A stretch of 6,303 nt of DNA. Origin: Chitinophagaceae bacterium (lineage in GTDB: Bacteria; Bacteroidota; Bacteroidia; Chitinophagales; Chitinophagaceae). This document shows, piece after piece, positions 1 through 5,442 of this stretch. Made by a program: the position numbers and the translations under genes. The notes beneath the pieces are model-generated. The model was given only the letters and a program-made list of their open reading frames with translations. It made no database searches and was not told the DNA's origin. The stretch is taken from assembly GCA_947463105.1 (NCBI GenBank), contig CANHSD010000160.1, positions 1 to 6,303 of the forward strand, given 5' to 3'. Within the stretch, counting starts at the first letter, position 1, and each line of letters opens with the position of its first letter.

Positions 1-24
1 CCAGCTTTGATGGCCTTGAGTACT

Positions 25-51
25 GCCACTTGGGTATTGAACTCAAGTGGC
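25..51. terminator. Strong hairpin downstream of the CHRD lipoprotein gene (possible terminator)
   Basis: GCCACTTG at 25-32 pairs perfectly with CAAGTGGC at 44-51. Read as plus-strand RNA, the stem extends inward through a G-U, a G-C and a U-A pair to 11 bp with a 5-nt loop (36-40). As minus-strand RNA the same inner position is a C-A mismatch, leaving 8 solid pairs. It lies 24 bp past the stop codon of the minus-strand CHRD gene, where a terminator would be expected. No T-tract follows it on either strand, so it is not a canonical intrinsic terminator. The rest of 1-74 has short open frames on both strands but no convincing gene. Confidence 0.35.
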
Positions 52-74
52 CTTGTATACAAAACTAAAAATAT

Positions 75-893
75 CTATCTTATTTGACCTCTTATGATTC
101 CAGATGCTCTCACTGTAGAGTGCACATTAACATAGACCGGGTCAGCTTTCATGGTATTAATCACAGTAGCAGAAGGTGAATTTATTTTGGTGACGCCAAA
201 ATCAGCCGCACTACTACAAAGTCCGATCAATACACCTCCGTTAGCACCAGTTGCGCCATTGTGGATATGGGCCATTGTTAGTGCATCATTGGCTTCCAGG
301 TTGGTTACAGTTATTTTGCTGTAGAGCTTGTTGTCTGCTGTGAGCCTCAAAAGGGCAACTCCTGTTGCAGTGGTGGTTACTGCTGGTACTTCATTTGCAC
401 CTGATAAAGCAACACTGGCTGCGAATGTAACTGGATTGAACAACTGTGCCCTCACTAAACCAGATCCAACCTGAGAAGAATGTATATTAAGGTACATGTC
501 TGCAGAACCAGCCTTAATGCTGTCAATAAATGAAGTGCGTACAGCAGAGAGGGTGGCTTTTACGGTACTGCCAGTGAAAGTAGGCTTCAGGTCCAAAACA
601 ACTGGGCCATTGGTAACTGGATCACCAACATGGAAATGGGCCATGGTGAGATTGTCAGTGGCAGAAAGTCCTACAAGTGTAGCATCGACGGTAATTGAAT
701 TATCAGCGTATACTTTGATCGTAGCTGTACCAGATTCTGTTCTCCCGGCAGGTTGTGGATTTTCATTTGCAGCTGCAAGTGAGACTGTAATTTCCTTTAC
801 TATTTGGGGTGCTGGAACAATTTCCTTTTTTTCGCAAGACAGAAGAAAAGTTGACAAACCAAGGGAGGCTAGCAATACATTTTTAATAATCAT
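75..893 (-). CDS. Lipoprotein with two tandem CHRD domains
   Basis: A 272-residue exported lipoprotein of unknown function. Residues 1-20 are a short lipoprotein signal ending in the lipobox LLSC, so Cys20 should be lipidated. The next residues (EKKE) are charged and are followed by a Pro-rich linker. Two copies of the same domain follow, at about residues 35-152 and 157-271. Each contains an HxH motif after TMA (H86/H88 and H209/H211), then a Gly-rich turn and a V/L-rich strand, then a late N-x-H-S motif (H138 and H258), and ends in a G-x-(V/I)-R-(A/G)-Q strand. This matches the CHRD family, named after chordin and common in Bacteroidota and other bacteria. The biochemical role of bacterial CHRD proteins is not established. 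The start is the ATG at 891-893, which places the signal peptide exactly at the N terminus. No Shine-Dalgarno sequence is visible. The gene is divergent from the M28 peptidase. The family call is firm; location (periplasm or cell surface) is inferred. Confidence 0.9.
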   Translation of the reverse strand: MIIKNVLLASLGLSTFLLSCEKKEIVPAPQIVKEITVSLAAANENPQPAGRTESGTATIKVYADNSITVDATLVGLSATDNLTMAHFHVGDPVTNGPVVLDLKPTFTGSTVKATLSAVRTSFIDSIKAGSADMYLNIHSSQVGSGLVRAQLFNPVTFAASVALSGANEVPAVTTTATGVALLRLTADNKLYSKITVTNLEANDALTMAHIHNGATGANGGVLIGLCSSAADFGVTKINSPSATVINTMKADPVYVNVHSTVRASGIIRGQIR

Positions 894-918
894 AAGTCAG
901 GTGTTATTTTTGAGAGAA

Positions 919-951
919 CAAAAATTACACACATAAGTTCACTTTTTCAAA
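919..951 (-). promoter_or_regulatory. Candidate Bacteroidota-type promoter for the CHRD lipoprotein gene
   Basis: On the minus strand a TTTG (plus 948-951) is followed by 20 nt and then TAATTTTTG (plus 919-927). This resembles the Bacteroidota -33 TTTG / -7 TAnnTTTG promoter, except that the -7 box carries one extra T. Transcription would begin near 912, giving a leader of roughly 20 nt before the ATG at 893. The TTTG lies inside the palindrome at 941-955. This is a match by eye, with no experimental support. Confidence 0.4.
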
Positions 952-955
952 AAGT
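941..955. repeat. 15-bp palindrome in a divergent intergenic region (possible operator)
   Basis: ACTTTTT (941-947), a single C (948) and AAAAAGT (949-955) form a perfect 7+1+7 palindrome. It sits between the divergent CHRD gene (start 893) and M28 peptidase gene (start 1024), covering the candidate -33 box of the CHRD promoter. A TAATATTG, one mismatch from TAnnTTTG, lies directly to its right at 956-963 on the plus strand, but no TTTG is placed correctly upstream of it. A repressor or activator could bind here and affect both genes. A 1-nt loop makes an RNA hairpin unlikely, so a DNA site is the better reading. Low complexity (runs of T and A) means chance is possible. Confidence 0.35.
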
Positions 956-1023
956 TAATATTGCTATACCCTCGGATCATCTGCCTTTTTTATTTTATCT
1001 TGTTTCGGAAATACAAACAGATC

Positions 1024-2313
1024 ATGAAAAAGATATCCTCCGTTTTTGTTCTTCTGCTTCTCTCCTCTGTCACCATCGCACAAAAAGCGCTTAATGTAAT
1101 CAGCATAAAGGAAACGGAGCGCATTGAGCGCATCCTTTCTGCGGATGACATGCAAGGCAGAAGAACGTTTACGCCTGGTATTGAAAAGGCGGCAAACTTC
1201 ATTGCTTCCGAATTTGAAAAAACCGGGCTTCAAAAATGGAACAATGGAAATACTTATCTGCAGTCGTTTTCAATGGTCCGCACCAAAACCATTTCCCAAA
1301 AAATATTGGTCAATGGCATGGAGTTTGATGCAAAAAAAGCCATTGTGGTATCGCCTGCAAAATCGCTCGTTGCAGACAACAATGCCGGGTATGAGCTGGT
1401 GTCGATTACTGCCAAAATGAATTTCCCGACCGAGGCCAGAAAGGCACTAGGGGCCAAGAAAAACACAGTGGTATTGGTTGATACTGCCCATGCCAACATG
1501 TTTGGAAGGTATGCACAGATGCGTTCACAATTGTATTCTGGCCAGCCCAATGTCATCATGCTGCTTGTGGACAAAGCGCCCAGCTCTTTTCGTGTTGAAT
1601 TGAGCCAGGAGCTAACAGAGATGCCTTTGTCCAATGTAGTGGGCATCATTCCAGGAAAATCAAAGGCCAATGAGTACGTGATTTTTTCTGGTCACTATGA
1701 TCACCTGGGCATCAACAGCAAGAAAATGGAGAACAATGATTCCATCTACAATGGTGCCAATGATGATGCAGCAGGCACTACGGCCATGATCATGCTGGCC
1801 AAGTATTTCAAGAAACTCAACAACAACGAGCGAACACTTGTTTTTGCTGCCTTCACTGCTGAAGAAATTGGCGGATTCGGCGCAACCTATTTTTCAAAGC
1901 AATTTGATCCTGCACAGGTGATGGCCATGTTCAACATTGAAATGATCGGAACTGAGAGCAAGTGGGGGAAGAACAGTGCCTACATCACCGGTTTTGAGAA
2001 AACAAACATGGGAGAGATTTTGCAGAGCAACCTAAAGGGAACCGATTTTACCTTCCATCCGGATCCCTATCCAACCCAGCAATTGTTCTACCGCTCAGAC
2101 AATGCAACCCTTGCCAGGCTTGGTGTTCCGGCACATACCATTTCCACATCCAAGATGGACAGTGAGCCGAACTACCACAAAGCTTCTGATGAGATTGGCA
2201 CCCTTGACATGCAGAACATGGCCGCCATCATCCGGGCCATTGCCCTGAGTTCAAAGGGGATTGTTTCCGGAAAAGAAACCCCTAGCAGGGTAGATGTTTC
2301 TGCATTAAGATAA
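1024..2313 (+). CDS. Secreted M28-family zinc peptidase (aminopeptidase-like)
   Basis: A 429-residue exported metallopeptidase that probably cleaves N-terminal residues or peptides outside the cytoplasm. Residues 1-19 form a Sec signal (MKK, then a Leu/Val core, with probable cleavage after TIA before Gln20). Residues of about 120-210 look like a PA-type insert. The M28 catalytic domain covers about 205-410. Visible metal-site residues are H224 and D226 in GHYDHLG, bridging D247 in GANDDAAG, catalytic E280 and zinc ligand E281 in FTAEE, E306 in NIEMIG and H385 in NYHKASDE. Position 306 is Asp in many M28 enzymes, so Glu is a mild variation. An in-frame TTG at 961 would add 21 residues ahead of the signal peptide; the ATG at 1024 is preferred because it gives a normal signal. 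There is no visible Shine-Dalgarno. The PepSY gene follows 112 bp downstream on the same strand; co-transcription is possible but not shown. Substrate specificity cannot be read from the sequence. Confidence 0.93.
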   Translation: MKKISSVFVLLLLSSVTIAQKALNVISIKETERIERILSADDMQGRRTFTPGIEKAANFIASEFEKTGLQKWNNGNTYLQSFSMVRTKTISQKILVNGMEFDAKKAIVVSPAKSLVADNNAGYELVSITAKMNFPTEARKALGAKKNTVVLVDTAHANMFGRYAQMRSQLYSGQPNVIMLLVDKAPSSFRVELSQELTEMPLSNVVGIIPGKSKANEYVIFSGHYDHLGINSKKMENNDSIYNGANDDAAGTTAMIMLAKYFKKLNNNERTLVFAAFTAEEIGGFGATYFSKQFDPAQVMAMFNIEMIGTESKWGKNSAYITGFEKTNMGEILQSNLKGTDFTFHPDPYPTQQLFYRSDNATLARLGVPAHTISTSKMDSEPNYHKASDEIGTLDMQNMAAIIRAIALSSKGIVSGKETPSRVDVSALR

Positions 2314-2351
2314 CATTTCCAATACTATCGTTCATCATTGGCTATCCTTGT

Positions 2352-2366
2352 TCAATCAGGGATTGA
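2352..2366. repeat. Short inverted repeat between the peptidase and PepSY genes
   Basis: TCAATC (2352-2357) and GATTGA (2361-2366) are perfect inverted copies separated by AGG. The site is 38 bp past the stop of the M28 gene and 59 bp before the PepSY start. The stem is short, only two of its six pairs are G-C, and no T-tract follows. It could be a weak terminator or a protein-binding site, or it may be chance. Confidence 0.2.
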
Positions 2367-2373
2367 CCCGTCA

Positions 2374-2404
2374 TTTGCCATCAGGAATCTATTGATTATC
2401 TTCA
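2374..2404 (+). promoter_or_regulatory. Weak candidate promoter for the PepSY membrane protein
   Basis: TTTG at 2374-2377 is followed after 19 nt by TATCTTCA at 2397-2404. The spacing fits the Bacteroidota -33/-7 pattern, but the -7 box has two mismatches to TAnnTTTG. It would start transcription about 15 nt before the ATG at 2426. If real, it would let the PepSY gene be expressed separately from the peptidase upstream. Confidence 0.18.
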
Positions 2405-2425
2405 CGGTGGTTTAAACAACATCAC

Positions 2426-3526
2426 ATGAAAACCTTGTTCCGCACTGTACACCTCTTCCTCAGTCTGGCTTCTGGCATATTTATCATGATGGCCTGCTTC
2501 ACAGGGTCTATCCTTGTTTTTGAGGAGGAGTTGCAGCATTCCATCTACCATGACAGGTATTTTGTACAACAGCAGGCGGAAATTCAATTGCCCGTTGGAA
2601 CAGTTCTGGCCAACCTGAAAAAAGAATATCCCGAGGCCAAGGTCAGTGGCGTCAAGATCCATTCCGATCCTGCCCGCAACCTTGAAATAGCCCTTTCCCT
2701 ACCGGGAAAAGATGGCAAACCCGATCCCAAAAGAATCACTGCTTTTGCTGATCCTTATACCGGACGCATCGTTGAATTGTACAGCTATGCTGATTCTTTT
2801 TTCAGCACCGTGGAAGACATGCACCGCAGATTACTGGGAACAGACATTGGTAAGTTGATCATGGGAACCAGTACGCTTTTGTTTTTGTTCATCATGATCA
2901 CCGGTGTGATCCTTTGGTGGCCCAAGACCAAGGCGACGCTCAAACAGCGGAGTTCCATCAAGTGGAAGGCCAACTGGAAAAGGTTGGCTTATGATTTTCA
3001 CCATGCACTGGGAATCTACACGGTAATCTTTCTCTTCATTTTTGCTTTTACTGCACTTGCTTGGAGTTTTCAGTGGTTCAATGATGGCATTTACAAGGTC
3101 ACCAATTCTTCCAAGGAGCCCATCAAGCCACCAACATCAACTATTGTTGATTCCTTGGAAAAAGCAGGCATTGATGATGTGCTTGCGGATGCATACACGA
3201 GGATTCCCAATGCTGTTTTTTACAACATCAGCCTGCCAAAAGATTCCAGTGCTGTATTTGGTGTCAATGTGCTGAGCAGAACCGCTATCCATGAAACGGC
3301 TACAGACAACCACTACTATGATCAATATTCTGGAGCCTACCTGAAGACGGTTGCTTTTGGAGACAGGCCCATCGGTCAACAAATCCGGGCCAGCTTCAAG
3401 CCCATCCACATCAGCTCCATCTTTGGACTTCCATCCAAAATCTTGGGATTTCTGGTCTGTTTGTTCGGCACCACCTTCCCGATTACTGGCGTGATCATGT
3501 GGCTGAGCAGGATCAAGAAAATTTAG
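2426..3526 (+). CDS. PepSY-associated transmembrane protein (possible haem-containing inner-membrane reductase)
   Basis: A 366-residue inner-membrane protein of the PepSY_TM family (PiuB/FoxB-like). Four membrane segments are visible at about residues 9-31, 143-165, 195-216 and 337-359. Two soluble segments lie between them: about 32-142 with PepSY-like sequence (a DPYTGRIVE stretch near 109-117), and about 217-336. Histidines sit close to the helix ends: H9, H133, H192/H193 (DFHHALG) and H328 (KPIHIS), the pattern expected for haem ligands in this family. Members such as FoxB take part in reductive release of iron from ferric siderophores, and many lie next to TonB-dependent receptors. No receptor is in this window, so an iron role is inferred from the family only. 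The start ATG at 2426 directly precedes the first helix. No Shine-Dalgarno is visible. It ends 32 bp from the stop of the convergent GMC gene, and no clear hairpin lies in that gap. Confidence 0.88.
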   Translation: MKTLFRTVHLFLSLASGIFIMMACFTGSILVFEEELQHSIYHDRYFVQQQAEIQLPVGTVLANLKKEYPEAKVSGVKIHSDPARNLEIALSLPGKDGKPDPKRITAFADPYTGRIVELYSYADSFFSTVEDMHRRLLGTDIGKLIMGTSTLLFLFIMITGVILWWPKTKATLKQRSSIKWKANWKRLAYDFHHALGIYTVIFLFIFAFTALAWSFQWFNDGIYKVTNSSKEPIKPPTSTIVDSLEKAGIDDVLADAYTRIPNAVFYNISLPKDSSAVFGVNVLSRTAIHETATDNHYYDQYSGAYLKTVAFGDRPIGQQIRASFKPIHISSIFGLPSKILGFLVCLFGTTFPITGVIMWLSRIKKI

Positions 3527-3558
3527 CGGTTAAATCTACTTCAACCTCTTCAACGGTC

Positions 3559-5220
3559 CTACAAATTCCCCTTCTTCAACTCTCCCACCGCATGGTCAAC
3601 CGCCCGGGCAGTGAGGGCCATATAAGTAACAGATGGGTTCTGACAGGCGGAGGAAGCCATTGCTGATCCGTCTGTGATGAAAACGTTCTGGACGTCATGC
3701 ATCTGGTTCCACTTGTTGAGGACAGATGTTTTTGGATCATTGCCCATGCGTGCGGTTCCCATTTCGTGGATACAGAAACCTGGCGCAGGCATGTTGTCGT
3801 ATGCTTTGACATTCTTGATACCAGCGGCTTCCAGCATTTCTACTGCGCTGTTTTTCATGTCTACCCTCATTTTCATTTCGTTTTCCTTGAACTCACAGTC
3901 GATATCAAATGTTGGCAGTCCGTATTTGTCTTTTTTATCCTTGTTGAGTGTTGCCTTGTTCTCGTAATAAGGAAGGTGTTCGCCCCAAGAGCCCATGCCC
4001 ATGGTCCAGTTGCCCGGTTCGGTAACGGTTTCCTTGAGTTCAATGCCGATTTCACCGGAACTGGCACGCCCTCTTGAGCCGCCGCCCTGGTAGCCAAATC
4101 CACGCACATATCCGGCAGAGGAGCCACCATCAAGGTTACGGAATCGGGGAATATAGATGCCATTCGGCCTCTTGCCATAGAAGTACTGGTCCTGGAATCC
4201 GTCAAAATCTCCAGAAGCGCCCACACCATAATGGTGGTCCATCAGGTTGTGGCCAACCTGTTGACTGCTGTTGCCAAACCCATTGGGGAAGGCATCAGAT
4301 ACAGAATTCAGGAGGATATGGGTGGTGCCAAGTGTTGATGCGTTGAGGAAGACAATTTTGGCGAAGTATTCTTCGGTTTTCATTGTTTCTGTATCCAATA
4401 CCACAACGCCTTTGGCGCGCTTGGTTTCCTTGTCGTAGATCACTTCAATGGTGATGGCATTGGTGCGCATGGTCAGGTTGCCAGTGGCTGCCGCTGCAGG
4501 AAGGGTAGCGGAGTTGGAGCTGAAATAACCTCCGAATGGGCATCCCTGCTGGCATTTGTTGCGGAACTGACAAGGTCCGCGGGTGCCAATCTTGGCAGTA
4601 TGGTTGGCTGCACGGCCAATGATCATTGGCCTTCCCATTTTGGTTTTGAGGTTTTCCTTCACCATTCTTTCGATACAGTTCATCTCCATGGGGGGAAGGA
4701 ATTCACCATCTGGCACCATAGACAAACCGTCACGGGAGCCGCTGATGCCGGCAAACTTTTCAACATAGCTGTACCAGGGAGCCAGGTCCTTGTAACGGAT
4801 GGGCCAATCCACACCGTGGCCATCTTTGGCATTGGCTTCAAAGTCGAGGTCGCTCAGCCTGTAGCATTGGCGTCCCCACATCAAAGACCTTCCGCCTACA
4901 TGGTTGCCACGGATCCACTCAAAAGGCTTCACCTGGGTATATGGATTTTCAAGATCGTTTACGAAAAACTTCTTCGACACTTCATCGTAGGCATAGCATT
5001 TGCTCTGGATGGGTGAATTGGTGCGGTCTTCCTGGGTTTTTCCTCCGCGGTGTTCCAATTCCCATGGGTCTTTTTCGGTTCCAACATAATCCTTCACATG
5101 TTCCACATTGCGCCCTCTTTCGATGAGGATGGTCTTTAGGCCACGTTCAGTCAGTTCTTTTGCTGCCCAGCCTCCGGAGATGCCTGAGCCTACTACAATT
5201 GCGTCAAATGTGTTGGACAT
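3559..5220 (-). CDS. GMC-family FAD-dependent oxidoreductase with an Fe-S-type cysteine triad
   Basis: A 553-residue flavoprotein that likely oxidises an alcohol or sugar hydroxyl; the substrate is unknown. The N terminus has the FAD Rossmann motif GSGISG (residues 11-16) and an acidic residue (E34) closing the second strand, where FAD ribose normally binds. GGRSLMWGR (109-117) matches the flavin-contacting segment of GMC enzymes. Cys217, Cys223 and Cys227-Pro form a C-x5-C-x3-CP pattern like the Fe-S site of bacterial FAD-glucose, fructose and gluconate 2-dehydrogenase large subunits. The C-terminal GMC domain holds HEMGTARMG (H485) and ACQNPSVT (N528), a His-Asn catalytic pair. No signal peptide is present; the Rossmann strand begins at residue 5. 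Relatives are often encoded beside a Tat-exported gluconate 2-dehydrogenase subunit 3, but no such gene lies on either side here. The start ATG at 5218-5220 is set by the Rossmann strand. The gene is divergent from the choice-of-anchor I gene and convergent with the PepSY gene. Family is firm; Fe-S binding is inferred. Confidence 0.92.
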   Translation of the reverse strand: MSNTFDAIVVGSGISGGWAAKELTERGLKTILIERGRNVEHVKDYVGTEKDPWELEHRGGKTQEDRTNSPIQSKCYAYDEVSKKFFVNDLENPYTQVKPFEWIRGNHVGGRSLMWGRQCYRLSDLDFEANAKDGHGVDWPIRYKDLAPWYSYVEKFAGISGSRDGLSMVPDGEFLPPMEMNCIERMVKENLKTKMGRPMIIGRAANHTAKIGTRGPCQFRNKCQQGCPFGGYFSSNSATLPAAAATGNLTMRTNAITIEVIYDKETKRAKGVVVLDTETMKTEEYFAKIVFLNASTLGTTHILLNSVSDAFPNGFGNSSQQVGHNLMDHHYGVGASGDFDGFQDQYFYGKRPNGIYIPRFRNLDGGSSAGYVRGFGYQGGGSRGRASSGEIGIELKETVTEPGNWTMGMGSWGEHLPYYENKATLNKDKKDKYGLPTFDIDCEFKENEMKMRVDMKNSAVEMLEAAGIKNVKAYDNMPAPGFCIHEMGTARMGNDPKTSVLNKWNQMHDVQNVFITDGSAMASSACQNPSVTYMALTARAVDHAVGELKKGNL

Positions 5221-5442
5221 TGTTAAGGGGTTGTCAGTTGAATGTTATGGGTTACCAAAATTCTTTGGTGTCAATGGCTTTACAATTTAAAAATCTTTTG
5301 ACTAAAACTGGAATATTTTCTTTCTAATCAGTTCTCGGCCCAATTAACAATACGGACATATTTGAATAACAAAGGCTTAACGCAGCAGATACTTTTAGGC
5401 AAGATTGAATAAAGACATTCGCGCTAGCAAAAACCAAACGAC
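5221..5442. promoter_or_regulatory. Divergent intergenic region between the GMC and choice-of-anchor I genes
   Basis: This 222-bp AT-rich stretch separates two divergent starts and must carry both promoters. On the plus strand, TTTG at 5361-5364 and TACTTTTA at 5390-5397 resemble -33 and -7 boxes, but the 25-nt spacer is longer than usual. On the minus strand I see no good pair of boxes. No small ORF, RNA gene or terminator is evident. Neither start has a Shine-Dalgarno sequence, and the bases just before the plus-strand ATG at 5443 are A-rich, as is common in Bacteroidota. Confidence 0.4.
5254..5269. repeat. Inverted repeat upstream of the GMC gene
   Basis: ACCAAA (5254-5259) and TTTGGT (5264-5269) are perfect inverted copies around a 4-nt centre (ATTC). 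The site ends 33 bp upstream of the GMC start codon and may lie in its promoter or leader. A two-fold symmetric operator is the simplest functional reading. A small RNA hairpin in the leader is the alternative. Confidence 0.3.

Noticed and set aside
1..74. Possible gene edge: short open frames on both strands, including one on the minus strand from a TTG at 60-62
   Set aside because: The frames are too short to judge, there is no ATG on the minus strand, and an open run of about 25 codons is expected by chance. The hairpin is the clearer signal.
496..936. 146-codon open frame on the plus strand antisense to the CHRD gene
   Set aside because: It overlaps the CHRD lipoprotein, which has a clear signal peptide and domain motifs. 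The antisense translation shows no recognisable domain and runs across the divergent promoter region.
961..1023. TTG start extending the M28 peptidase by 21 residues
   Set aside because: The extension would bury a normal Sec signal peptide behind an unrelated Tyr/Phe-rich stretch. The ATG at 1024 gives a typical secreted protein.
1254..1670. 138-codon open frame on the minus strand inside the M28 peptidase
   Set aside because: The peptidase frame is fully supported by its family motifs. The antisense product looks like a shadow of its codon use.
3539..3580. Three copies of CTTCAAC around the convergent gene ends (3539-3545, 3548-3554, 3574-3580)
   Set aside because: Seven-base copies with uneven spacing, the last inside the GMC coding end. 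No hairpin or known element explains them and chance is likely.
3697..4077. 126-codon open frame on the plus strand inside the GMC gene
   Set aside because: It is antisense to the conserved C-terminal GMC domain and has no recognisable protein features.
4600..5016. 138-codon open frame on the plus strand inside the GMC gene
   Set aside because: Again antisense to a well-supported flavoenzyme; composition and lack of motifs indicate a shadow.
5424..5429. GCTAGC palindrome just upstream of the choice-of-anchor I start
   Set aside because: A six-base self-complementary sequence is common by chance, and nothing around it suggests a site.
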